Shown: in pieces, positions 44,447 to 52,680 of the stretch
Layout of the letters: each line of letters opens with the position of its first letter
Numbering within the stretch: the stretch's first letter is position 1
From: Paenibacillus donghaensis
Lineage (GTDB): Bacteria; Bacillota; Bacilli; Paenibacillales; Paenibacillaceae
Assembly: GCF_002192415.1 (NCBI RefSeq)
Contig: NZ_CP021780.1
Location: forward strand, 1,116,001-1,180,000
Reading direction: 5' to 3'
DNA length: 64,000 nucleotides
The notes under the pieces: model-generated
What the model saw: the letters and a program-made list of their open reading frames with translations, nothing else
Database searches by the model: none
What the model was told of the DNA's origin: nothing
Program-made: the position numbers and the translations under genes

Positions 44447-46108
44447 TCACACTTCAATAATGATGGGAAGGATCATAGGGCGACGTTTCGTTTTTTCATA
44501 AAGAAACTTCCCTAGAGCAATCTTGAGAGTCTGTTTCATAATATTCCACTGTCTCAGATCCGCATGGCTCATATTGTGAAGGGTATCTGTTACCATTTGA
44601 TTGATTTCTTCCATTAGCTTGTCCGAGTTCCTGATGTAAACGAATCCTCGGGAGATAGTATCGGGTTCATTCAACATTCTACCATCTGTTTGGCTTAAGG
44701 TGATGACAGTGATCAGGACACCATCTGCGGACAATTGACGGCGATCTCGCAATACCACATTCCCAATGTCGCCGATTCCAAGGCCATCCACAAAAATTTG
44801 CCCAGCTGGCACCGAGCCTGATTGGCGGACAACTCCGGCTTTCGATTCAACCAACTCTCCATTTTTTAGAATGAAAATATGATCCTCATCGACTCCGACA
44901 GCTTCTGCCAATAGACGGTGATGATGAAGCATGCGGTATTCCCCATGAATTGGAATGAAATATTCAGGTTTCATCAAGGTCAGCATTAGCTTTAATTCCT
45001 CCTGGCTGCCATGTCCTGAAACATGGAGTTCGCTTCGTGATCCATAAATGACACGTGCTCCAAGAAGATAAAGATTATCAATAATCCGAGACACGTTGCG
45101 TTCATTGCCTGGTATGGGATTTGCTGCGAGGAGCACGGTATCTCCCGCCCCAATTTCCATGATTCTATGGCTAGAGTTAGCCAAACGGGATAATGCCGCC
45201 ATGGGTTCGCCTTGGCTTCCCGTGCACAGGACGGCTATTTCATGGGAAGGCAGCTTAGCCGCATCCGCCGGTTCAACCAACATTCCGTCCGGAATGCTCA
45301 AATACCCCAACTCTTGAGACACGCCAACCACGTTCACCATACTGCGGCCAAGCAAGGTGAGCTTACGTCCGGTTTTAATGGCAGCATCCACAATTTGCTG
45401 CAGACGAGCTACATTAGAGGCAAAGGTGGATACGAATATTCTTTGCTCTGCTTTTTGAAAAGCTTCCTCCATGTGGGCACCCACAAGCCTCTCTGAGGGA
45501 GTGAATCCGGGGCGTTCGGCATTCGTACTCTCCGAGAGCAGAAATTTAACGCCATTCTTGCCGATGTCGGCCATTTTATGTATATCCGGATACTGGTTAT
45601 TAACAGGAGTCATGTCGAATTTGAAATCGCCTGTATGGACAACGGTTCCTTCGGGGGTATCGAAAACGACCCCGAGGCAATCAGGAATGCTATGATTGGT
45701 CTTAAAGAAGGTAGTTGTAATGGAACCGAAGGTGAGGATGGATTCCCCATCGATGCAATGTAGACTGGTTTGACGGAGAAGATTGTGTTCCTTAAGCTTA
45801 TTTTCAATTAAGCCCAGAGTGAGACGGGAGGCATACAGCGGAATGTCTAATTGTTTAAGAAGGTAGGGAATACCTCCAATATGGTCTTCATGCCCATGAG
45901 TAACAATCAGTGCCCTTAACTTATCTACATTGTTCAATAAGTAAGTAACATCTGGAATGATAAGGTCAATGCCAAGCAAACTTTCGTCCGGAAATTTGGA
46001 TCCGCAATCAATAACAATAATATCATCGGCATATTGTAGGAAGTACATGTTTTTCCCAATTTCATTCACGCCTCCCAATGCTGCAATAGTCAACCGATCC
46101 TCTGGCAT
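44447..46108 (-). CDS. Ribonuclease J family protein
   Basis: This protein of about 553 residues is of the metallo-beta-lactamase/beta-CASP family. Visible are the HGHEDHIGG zinc motif near residue 72, the later VVHTGDFKFD and PIHGEYRMLHHH motifs, the LSESTNAERPGFTPSE segment typical of RNase J, and a C-terminal domain. RNase J is both an endonuclease and a 5'-3' exonuclease acting on mRNA and rRNA. Whether it is J1 or J2 cannot be told here. The ATG at 46108 is preferred because GAGGAGG lies 9 bases away; the ATG at 46114 is too close. Confidence 0.93.
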   Translation of the reverse strand: MPEDRLTIAALGGVNEIGKNMYFLQYADDIIVIDCGSKFPDESLLGIDLIIPDVTYLLNNVDKLRALIVTHGHEDHIGGIPYLLKQLDIPLYASRLTLGLIENKLKEHNLLRQTSLHCIDGESILTFGSITTTFFKTNHSIPDCLGVVFDTPEGTVVHTGDFKFDMTPVNNQYPDIHKMADIGKNGVKFLLSESTNAERPGFTPSERLVGAHMEEAFQKAEQRIFVSTFASNVARLQQIVDAAIKTGRKLTLLGRSMVNVVGVSQELGYLSIPDGMLVEPADAAKLPSHEIAVLCTGSQGEPMAALSRLANSSHRIMEIGAGDTVLLAANPIPGNERNVSRIIDNLYLLGARVIYGSRSELHVSGHGSQEELKLMLTLMKPEYFIPIHGEYRMLHHHRLLAEAVGVDEDHIFILKNGELVESKAGVVRQSGSVPAGQIFVDGLGIGDIGNVVLRDRRQLSADGVLITVITLSQTDGRMLNEPDTISRGFVYIRNSDKLMEEINQMVTDTLHNMSHADLRQWNIMKQTLKIALGKFLYEKTKRRPMILPIIIEV

Positions 46109-46368
46109 GTTCATAAACCTCCTCTTTTAAAGTCTTCTATATTATGTTTAGAGTTGTGAAAAACTATCCATTTTTCTAGAAAGGTCATTTGCAGAGGCAA
46201 AATGCTTCTGCCTTAATACACTGATTACATACAACCATAGAAAGAGGATAACGATATAGACGGTATCCATCTTCTGGAAGTTCACCGCGAATGCCTCAAT
46301 GCACAAAGGAATTACTAGACTTCATTTTCAAGAAAATGGTATCCTATTCAAATAGAGGAGAAAGGGTG

Positions 46369-47157
46369 ATGGGTGTGCAAGGTGTTACAGGATTGGATGA
46401 TTTCAGACTGTTCCTTACAAATAGTAAACAACACAATAGCAAAGTAGCGATGTCTGACTTCAAGAACATATTAAATGCTGCAGAACAAAATGTGAAACAG
46501 AGCAACACGTTCATGAGTGCGAAGCAGAGTCTGCAAGAAACCTATCCTGACTTGAAATATCATGTGCTGGATTCGTCTCAATTTACGTATTGGAACAGGC
46601 TGGACTTTCCCGATTCCAAGCTTTTTGAAGATGCTGTTGATGTTAAGGCATTACAATCCTGGAAACCAAACACCGTAACTGCGACAGGCTATGAACCGTG
46701 GGTGCAGCGTGATCTTGAAAAAATACAAAAAGGGCTTCATGTAGTCTTTATTCATCCTGCTGCACAGGAGAAGATGGATCAAGATCCCGAATACGCGAAA
46801 CGGGTTGTAGATAAGATCGAAAAGTATTTTGAAAACGACATCAAGATCAACAAAGCCATTGATCCCGAATCTGTTAAACATATGTCACAAGCCGTTAGTA
46901 TTACAGAAGATGGACAAATCGGACTGCATGTTACGGTTTGTGACGGGCCTTCGGCACAGCCATCCGGTGACAAGGAGACTGCCGCGAAGAAAAAGGGAAA
47001 AGAACAGCAGCCGTTAAGCCAGCACCAGCAGATACCGGTGCCTTTTCCATTGGAACAGGTTACAGCTGCTTCATTACCACTTGATTACATTGCTTATGGC
47101 ATTCCACTGATATCCGGAGTACATAGTCGTCGGGATTTTTTTCTGCGAAATAGCTGA
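46369..47157 (+). CDS. Hypothetical protein, Lys/Gln-rich C-terminus
   Basis: The 262-residue protein is not recognised. A start at 46369 (MGVQGVTG) is supported by AGAGGAGAAAGGG. It is soluble and mixed alpha/beta, with a charged segment about residues 160-195 (YAKRVVDKIEKYFENDIKIN), a KKKGKEQQ-rich linker and a hydrophobic tail. The last 98 bases overlap the 3' end of the convergent MerR-type gene, so the C-terminal ~30 residues may be a run-on. It is flanked by RNase J (divergent) and the regulator (convergent). No function can be offered. Confidence 0.6.
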   Translation: MGVQGVTGLDDFRLFLTNSKQHNSKVAMSDFKNILNAAEQNVKQSNTFMSAKQSLQETYPDLKYHVLDSSQFTYWNRLDFPDSKLFEDAVDVKALQSWKPNTVTATGYEPWVQRDLEKIQKGLHVVFIHPAAQEKMDQDPEYAKRVVDKIEKYFENDIKINKAIDPESVKHMSQAVSITEDGQIGLHVTVCDGPSAQPSGDKETAAKKKGKEQQPLSQHQQIPVPFPLEQVTAASLPLDYIAYGIPLISGVHSRRDFFLRNS

Positions 47158-47911
47158 GCATATCTACCGCATACGTGTTTCCGCATACCTGCATATCTTT
47201 ACTTGCGATGTATGTTTTGAGAAGAGAGTAGGTTTCAGGCATCGTTTCATAGGACCCTTTGTGATGGATAACAGCATAGAGTCCTTTGGGTTTGACCATG
47301 ATTCGCTCCCCTTGAAACGGTGCCCTGAGCTTGTTAGCAATATAGTCCGGATAATAATCGCATGACTCAAATGAATCCTTGGCTAAAATGGTCCAAATCG
47401 GACCCTCGCAATCCATAAAATGACGCTCGCAATATTCTCGATGTTCGTTTAATTTATGCGCGAATTCCCTGTCACCATCGCCTTGCTCCAACGGGGTGGT
47501 AATGAAATATTCCTCTTCATATTCCTCCAGCGACGGTATGTCGTACATCGTTTCCTTGGCCAGTTCTGTCATCTCAATGGCGCCTCTCAAAAAGCTTTGC
47601 ATCCGTTTTATTTTATTTTGTTCCACCTCCAGATCATGCAGCTTCTCTTTGAGTAACTTTATGAGCACAGGCGTGTTCTGATTCTGTATAAACCCCTTGA
47701 TTTCCTGCAATGAGCTGCCTGCCCTCTTTAGCACGTTAATAATATCAAGCACGTAACATTGCTGTATGGAGTAATAACGGTAGCCCTTCGAGTTTGTGAA
47801 TTCCGGCTTCAAAAGTCCAATCTCGTCATAGTGAAACAGGGTATGTTTGGTGACCCCGCAAGTTCTGGCGAACTCACTGGTAGTAAGGTATTGGCTATGA
47901 TGGTCTGACAT
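47060..47911 (-). CDS. MerR-family drug-responsive regulator with GyrI-like effector domain (BmrR-like)
   Basis: This 283-residue regulator has an N-terminal MerR winged helix (YLTTSEFARTCGVTKHTLFHYDEIGLLKPEF), a dimerisation coiled coil (about 85-115) and a C-terminal GyrI/BmrR-like ligand-binding domain (GLYAVIHHKGSYETMPETYSLLKTYI). Such proteins bind cationic drugs and activate multidrug efflux genes by untwisting a promoter with a long spacer. The divergent MFS exporter at 48046 has exactly such a promoter. GGAGG lies before the ATG. Confidence 0.92.
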   Translation of the reverse strand: MSDHHSQYLTTSEFARTCGVTKHTLFHYDEIGLLKPEFTNSKGYRYYSIQQCYVLDIINVLKRAGSSLQEIKGFIQNQNTPVLIKLLKEKLHDLEVEQNKIKRMQSFLRGAIEMTELAKETMYDIPSLEEYEEEYFITTPLEQGDGDREFAHKLNEHREYCERHFMDCEGPIWTILAKDSFESCDYYPDYIANKLRAPFQGERIMVKPKGLYAVIHHKGSYETMPETYSLLKTYIASKDMQVCGNTYAVDMLSYFAEKNPDDYVLRISVECHKQCNQVVMKQL

Positions 47912-47973
47912 CGATTTGTCCTCCGTTCGCAGCTTAGAGCTGTTGTATTTTATTGTACTTGGAGAACTAATGT

Positions 47974-48004
47974 TTGACTATAGGGTAACCCTATAGTTTA
48001 AGGT
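47974..48004 (+). promoter_or_regulatory. MerR-type promoter with 19-bp spacer and perfect dyad
   Basis: TTGACT (47974-47979) and TAAGGT (47999-48004) are 19 bp apart, the hallmark of MerR-activated promoters. A perfect 21-bp palindrome (47977-47997, arms ACTATAGGGT/ACCCTATAGT around one A) fills the spacer. Confidence 0.9.
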
Positions 48005-48045
48005 TTGAAGTGCAATAGATTAAATTGTATTAACGGAGGAATAAC

Positions 48046-49542
48046 ATGTCTACTTTTAAACGTTGGATGGTACTGGCGATTGTATCTAGCGCACTTTTGC
48101 TTATTGTGATGGATATGACGATTCTGTATACGGCTCTGCCGAGCTTAACCCATGACCTCGGTGCGTCAGCATCGGAGAAATTATGGATTCTAAACGGCTA
48201 TTCGCTTGTCATGGCGGGTCTGCTTCCGGCAATGGGTACGCTGGGGGATCGCTTGGGTTATAAAAAAATCTTCAGTCTGGGTTTAGTGGTATTTACTGCA
48301 GCTTCATTGACTGCCGCCTTTTCTCCCGTCCCGCTAATCCTGGTGGCAGCCCGCGTACTTCTTGCAGTCGGAGCTTCCATGATGATGCCTGCTACCTTGT
48401 CCATCATCAGGGTTACCTTTACAAATGAGCGTGAGCTTGCATTGGCGATAGGCATATGGGGTTCCATCGCCTCCGGGGGCGCAGGACTGGGGCCTATCGT
48501 CGGTGGACTTCTGCTGGAGCATTTTTGGTGGGGTGCTGTATTTTTGATTAACCTGCCGATTGCTATCATAGCCCTGGCATTAACTTTGATTTATGTTCCA
48601 CGGCATGAAGGGAATAAAGCGAAGAAATGGGATCTCATCGGTTCCATCCAAATCATGATCGCTATGGTCGGACTCATCTATTCAATCAAAGAGTTTACCC
48701 GGCGTGGCGGTTCGCCAACGTTGGCTGTAGCAGGTGCGGCTATTGGCGTCTTGGCCCTGATCATCTTTATCCGTCGTCAGAAGCAAAGTTCCAGCCCGCT
48801 TATTGACCTTTCTTTATTCAAAATCACAAGATTCAGCACCGGATTTATGACCGCTCTGGTAGGTGCATTTGCCCAGATGGGGATTCAATACATTGTGACC
48901 CAGCGTCTTCAACTAGTGGAGGGTATGTCCCCGCTGCAAGCAGGGCTGTTCACGATAAGTATACCAGTTGCAGCGCTCATTGCCGGTCCGATAACGGGGT
49001 CCATCTTGCACCGTTATGATGTTATTCATATTAAGACCCTGTCTCTGCTCATTGCGGGTGTGGGAATGGGTGTCTATCTTACGCAATTTAATGCAGGCAT
49101 TGCCGGGCAGATTGTTGGACTGGCTCTACTTGGGGCAGGCTTGGGAGCTGGTATGACAGCAGCATCTCATTCCATTATGAACTATGCCCCGCCTTACAAG
49201 GCAGGAATGGCTGCATCTATTGAGGAAGTGGCCTATGAGATGGGGGGAGCAACGGGGATTGCGATTATCGGAAGCATGTCAGCTCTGGTATATTCCCTGG
49301 CTATCAAAGTTCCGTCGGGACTGAATGTTCCTGCTGTTGTGAGAGACAGTCTGGATGAAGCCTTGCTGGTGGCAGAGAGCTTGCCTGCACCGGCTGCCGA
49401 GGCATTACAAGAGGCTGGCCGTGCTGCTTTTGACCAGTCCTTTTTCGTTATCATAGCGGGCGTAACGGTATTCTTGTTGGTAGCTTCGCTGGTAATCGGT
49501 TTGGCAGGAGGACGTTCCAGAGAAAAGGCTGCTGCCAAATAA
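48046..49542 (+). CDS. MFS multidrug efflux transporter, DHA2 (EmrB/QacA) family
   Basis: The 498-residue protein has about 14 membrane segments and the DHA2 start LLIVMDMTILYTALPSLTHDLGAS with membrane-embedded D residues of the QacA type. The motif-A-like GTLGDRLGYKKIF follows. It exports lipophilic or cationic compounds using the proton gradient. The MerR-type promoter and divergent BmrR-like regulator indicate drug-inducible expression. A terminator follows at 49573. Confidence 0.92.
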   Translation: MSTFKRWMVLAIVSSALLLIVMDMTILYTALPSLTHDLGASASEKLWILNGYSLVMAGLLPAMGTLGDRLGYKKIFSLGLVVFTAASLTAAFSPVPLILVAARVLLAVGASMMMPATLSIIRVTFTNERELALAIGIWGSIASGGAGLGPIVGGLLLEHFWWGAVFLINLPIAIIALALTLIYVPRHEGNKAKKWDLIGSIQIMIAMVGLIYSIKEFTRRGGSPTLAVAGAAIGVLALIIFIRRQKQSSSPLIDLSLFKITRFSTGFMTALVGAFAQMGIQYIVTQRLQLVEGMSPLQAGLFTISIPVAALIAGPITGSILHRYDVIHIKTLSLLIAGVGMGVYLTQFNAGIAGQIVGLALLGAGLGAGMTAASHSIMNYAPPYKAGMAASIEEVAYEMGGATGIAIIGSMSALVYSLAIKVPSGLNVPAVVRDSLDEALLVAESLPAPAAEALQEAGRAAFDQSFFVIIAGVTVFLLVASLVIGLAGGRSREKAAAK

Positions 49543-49572
49543 TCAGGTGTTCTTGTGGGAACAACAATACCC

Positions 49573-49599
49573 AGGACAGTCTCTTAAAGAGGCTGTCCT
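49573..49599 (+). terminator. Rho-independent terminator of the MFS gene
   Basis: AGGACAGTCTCT pairs with AGAGGCTGTCCT (one mismatch) and is followed by ATTTT. It overlaps the 3' end of the convergent TetR gene. Confidence 0.7.
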
Positions 49600-50177
49600 A
49601 TTTTCTGTGCTAAGGAATCGGGCTTAGGGATCATTTGATTCAGCTCAAGAAGTGTCCACAGCTCATCAGTAATGTCTTTGACAGAATAAGGACTCTTATG
49701 GGTTAACCACCACTCAATGACACCGACGGTAGCTGAACTCAGAAATTGCAGTTTTATATCCTTTTGCAAGTCATCCAGGCTTCGATTCTGTTCCATGATT
49801 TGAGTCTGAATGCCCTGTTTCATCATTTCTTGCAGATGGGCTCTGAACGGAGGAACACCTTTGTTCGTCAATAAAGCACGATAGAAGAGAGCATTCTTCT
49901 CCATGGTTTCAAACGTACGCAGCAATGAAGCCTTAGAGGGGTAAGCTTCTTGTTCATCTACGATCTGGCAGCTTTCTATTAATTGTTCAAAATGACTCTC
50001 CAAGCATTTATCAAATAAATCATATTTGTCCGAATAATGCGAGTAGACGGTGCCCCGGTTTACATTAGCGCGTTCAGCGATTTCGTTAATGGTTATTTTT
50101 GCAAAATCCTTTTCGGTCAGCAGGCTAATTAATGCATTCATAATAGCTTCCTGATTTTTTCTAATTCTTCTGTCCAT
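49584..50177 (-). CDS. TetR-family transcriptional regulator
   Basis: The 197-residue regulator has a TetR HTH (KITINEIAERANVNRGTVYSHYSDKYDLF) and a C-terminal domain resembling the TetR_C_8 group (FYRALLTNKGVPPFRAHL, VGVIEWWLTHKSPYS). AAGGAGT precedes the ATG. It is divergent from the ketopantoate-reductase-like gene. Two identical dyad-bearing copies in the spacer, one near each gene, are likely its operators, giving autoregulation and control of the reductase. Confidence 0.9.
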   Translation of the reverse strand: MDRRIRKNQEAIMNALISLLTEKDFAKITINEIAERANVNRGTVYSHYSDKYDLFDKCLESHFEQLIESCQIVDEQEAYPSKASLLRTFETMEKNALFYRALLTNKGVPPFRAHLQEMMKQGIQTQIMEQNRSLDDLQKDIKLQFLSSATVGVIEWWLTHKSPYSVKDITDELWTLLELNQMIPKPDSLAQKIGQPL

Positions 50178-50224
50178 ATAGACACTCCTTATGCATACCC
50201 CTGAAAATTAGGCAATTTACTGCA

Positions 50225-50242
50225 ATATGTTGAAAAAACAAC
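50225..50242. promoter_or_regulatory. TetR operator candidate, copy 1
   Basis: ATATGTTGAAAAAACAAC with internal dyad TGTTG-N6-CAACA lies 48 bp upstream of the TetR gene start. The same 18 bp recur at 50305. Confidence 0.65.
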
Positions 50243-50304
50243 AAATCAGATCCATTTAGCCATTGATGCAACTATCGCAGACTGGTAATCTCATTATATT
50301 GAAC

Positions 50305-50322
50305 ATATGTTGAAAAAACAAC
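50305..50322. promoter_or_regulatory. TetR operator candidate, copy 2
   Basis: This is the second exact copy of the 18-bp motif, 31 bp before the reductase start, in the same orientation as copy 1 and 80 bp from it. Confidence 0.65.
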
Positions 50323-50352
50323 GATTGTCGAAATTAAAAAGGGGGTTTGGCT

Positions 50353-51291
50353 ATGAGAATATTAGTGTTTGGTGCAGGAGTTCTAGGCAGTTATCTTGCT
50401 CATACGTTAGTTCGTGGAGGCCATGAGGTTACAGTGCTTGCAAGAGGGAAGCGTGCGGAGCAGCTGGAGAAAGATGGAATTGTGATTCGCCATTATTTTC
50501 AACGTAGAAACACTGTGGATGAAGTCAAGGTAATCCATGCGCTTCAAAAAGAGGATAGCTATGATCTCATTTTTGTGGTGATGAAATATAATGATTTCCC
50601 GTCCGTGCTTTCTATTCTGGCAGATAATCAGAGCACTAATATTATTCTTGTGGGTAATAATGCCGATGCGCATGGGATGCAGGACTTCTTGGAGAGAAAC
50701 AGCCTTGTGAGCAAAAATATAGCCTTCGGCTTTCAGGTTAGCGGAGGACTCAGAGAAGAGAGTGGCCGTATCATCTGCATACGTGGAGGTGGACAAATGG
50801 TTCTTGGCAGTTTATCCGGTGAGATTCCGTTTAAAGCTTTACTGGAGGAGGCTTTCAAGAAAGTGAAGTATAAATTAGCTTATCATCAAGATATGGACGC
50901 TTGGCTGAAGAGTCATATTGTTCCTATTGTGGCTTTGAACTCGATAAGTTACCTGTATGACGGTGATTTGAGAAGGGCCTCTAAGGACAAGGCGTTATTG
51001 AAAAAAGCTGTTTCAGTAATGGACGAGGGATTTCAGGTATTGGAAAAATTAAATTATACAGTTACTCCTGCAAGCCAGGTTACTTTGATCCGTAAACACA
51101 GACAAGGTGTATATTATGGTCTGAAACTAATTCATAACTTACGATTTATGAAATGGGTGGACGGCTCTTTTAGTGAAATCAAAGCCCTGTATGATTCGTT
51201 CGAGGAGTTAAAAAGACAAGCAAACCTGCCAACCCCCCATTGGGATGAACTCCAAGCAAGGTCTATTTCTAAACTAGAAGGCTTCCTGTGA
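50353..51291 (+). CDS. Ketopantoate reductase (ApbA/PanE)-family oxidoreductase
   Basis: The 312-residue protein has the ApbA/PanE N-terminal Rossmann motif MRILVFGAGVLGSYLAHTLV, the LARGKRAEQLEKDGI segment and a helical C-terminal domain (WLKSHIVPIVALNSISYL). It lies away from pan genes and is paired with a TetR regulator, so a role other than pantothenate synthesis is likely. The ATG at 50353 follows AAGGGGG. A short stem (AGGCTTCC/GGAAGCCT, 51279-51300) at its end lacks a T run. Confidence 0.82.
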   Translation: MRILVFGAGVLGSYLAHTLVRGGHEVTVLARGKRAEQLEKDGIVIRHYFQRRNTVDEVKVIHALQKEDSYDLIFVVMKYNDFPSVLSILADNQSTNIILVGNNADAHGMQDFLERNSLVSKNIAFGFQVSGGLREESGRIICIRGGGQMVLGSLSGEIPFKALLEEAFKKVKYKLAYHQDMDAWLKSHIVPIVALNSISYLYDGDLRRASKDKALLKKAVSVMDEGFQVLEKLNYTVTPASQVTLIRKHRQGVYYGLKLIHNLRFMKWVDGSFSEIKALYDSFEELKRQANLPTPHWDELQARSISKLEGFL

Positions 51292-51354
51292 AGGAAGCCT
51301 GTGTCTGTGAAGTTATTGTCTGTATGAAGTGAACAGGAAGTGATTCGAGTGAAG

Positions 51355-51681
51355 CTACTTTCTGCCGGAATTCCGTTTCTCTATTACATATTGATAAAGA
51401 TCATGAAACTCATTGGTTTGCATATCCTGGCCAACATAAAAAATCAGGGTGGGATCATTCACCGGATAGGCGTGAGAACTGTAAATCAGGTGCATAAAAT
51501 CAAAACTCATCTTCTTCATCTTGAAATCGATTTGATATTTATCTTCCAAATAGACTTCAAATTGCTTTTTGAAAGACACAGACTTCCATGGCAGTCCAAA
51601 GAATACAAAGTATATTCCCATAAAGAATAGCAGAACAATTAATAAGAAAAGTGTTTTTGCGCTGAAAATCCTCCGTTTCAT
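51355..51681 (-). CDS. Small membrane-anchored protein (YfjL/DUF3139-like)
   Basis: The 108-residue protein has one N-terminal membrane segment (TLFLLIVLLFFMGIYFVFF) and a short extracytoplasmic domain with several aromatic residues. It resembles small Bacillus proteins of the YfjL/DUF3139 type, which have no known function. The ATG at 51681, with AAAGG 9 bases upstream, is chosen; an ATG at 51690 is possible. It stands alone. Confidence 0.55.
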   Translation of the reverse strand: MKRRIFSAKTLFLLIVLLFFMGIYFVFFGLPWKSVSFKKQFEVYLEDKYQIDFKMKKMSFDFMHLIYSSHAYPVNDPTLIFYVGQDMQTNEFHDLYQYVIEKRNSGRK

Positions 51682-51901
51682 TCTTCCCATCCTTTCTTTG
51701 CCTTTAATTGTAAACGATTACTAATTAGGATTATACATTGTATGCTATGACAGTTGTATTCTAAACATGTAAATGCAGTGCGGAATCTGATAGGTGTCGT
51801 ACATTGTTCATCTCCTAATCGAATACGCAGTGTTTCTGCCCGCATATAGTATTTCAGTCAAGCTGATGCAGGGAAGTGGAGAATGTGGAGCAGTGGAAGG
51901 G

Positions 51902-52288
51902 ATGAGGACGATCAAAAAGATATTGGCTGCGGTATGTATCTTGTATACGGTCATTACATTGGCTTCTGCCTTATGGGGGCTGTGTAGTAGACAAGCTGTC
52001 GGTGCGGAGGTCATTGAATATCATGCACATCAGCTGCTCAGATTTGTGATCTGTCTGATAGGCGTCGGATCTGCGGGTGGACTGGCCTATGCTTGGCATT
52101 GCGAACATAATTGGGGACTTACCCTGCATTATTTCATTACGTTGTTGGGTGTGCTGCTGCTGGTATGGGCATGTTCATGGTTTCTGCCACTGGCGAAATA
52201 TGCTTACCGGGATGTGATCTGGAATTATAGTCTGTTCTATAGTTTATGTGTGGCTGCGAATTATATCAGAATATGGAATAAAAGATAA
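51902..52288 (+). CDS. Small four-helix membrane protein
   Basis: The 128-residue protein has four hydrophobic segments (about 7-27, 45-62, 76-96, 106-122). No family is recognised with certainty, though it recalls small DUF6608-type membrane proteins. The ATG at 51902 is preferred over an open upstream frame to 51794, which lacks a ribosome site; even so the site is weak. It lies 100 bp before the type II synthase operon and may be unrelated to it. Confidence 0.5.
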   Translation: MRTIKKILAAVCILYTVITLASALWGLCSRQAVGAEVIEYHAHQLLRFVICLIGVGSAGGLAYAWHCEHNWGLTLHYFITLLGVLLLVWACSWFLPLAKYAYRDVIWNYSLFYSLCVAANYIRIWNKR

Positions 52289-52389
52289 TAATATCAATTG
52301 TTAACAGAGTGTTCAAATCTCTCTATTGTAGGAGAATGAAAACGCCATTATTCTAAGTATGAAATCGTAAATGGGAGTTGATGTGATCA

Positions 52390-52680
52390 ATGGACAAGCT
52401 TGATCTGGAGCTTGAAGACAGCATCAAGAACATGATTCGGAGCCGCCTGGATCTGGAAGCTGCGGAGGTGGAAGCTGTCGGTGTGGATGACCCTCTCTTT
52501 ATAGCTGCAGATGAGGAAGGAACCGGACTTGGCCTGGATTCGGTCGATGCATTGGAGATCGTAGTTGGACTGAAGGAGCAATTTGGTGTCAAGGTGTCTG
52601 ACAAAGACATGGAAATCTTCCGCAGTATTCGAACCATAGCCGATCATATCCGCAAGAAAAGAGCTGAGGAACTTGTCTAA
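52390..52680 (+). CDS. Acyl carrier protein of the type II synthase operon
   Basis: This 96-residue acidic carrier has the phosphopantetheine site S51 in GLGLDSVDALEIVVG. The GLDS-V-D-A-L-E form and the preceding long N-terminal segment are those of specialised ACPs (aryl-polyene and type II PKS-like) rather than the housekeeping GADSLD AcpP. GGGAGTTGATGTGATCA precedes the ATG. It is the first gene of a run that continues off the window, with the next start overlapping its stop. No phosphopantetheinyl transferase is encoded nearby. Confidence 0.88.
   Translation: MDKLDLELEDSIKNMIRSRLDLEAAEVEAVGVDDPLFIAADEEGTGLGLDSVDALEIVVGLKEQFGVKVSDKDMEIFRSIRTIADHIRKKRAEELV

Noticed and set aside
52336..52356. 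Six-codon ORF (MKTPLF) with a good ribosome site before the ACP gene
   Set aside because: It is too short to be a RiPP precursor. It might be a leader peptide but nothing supports that.
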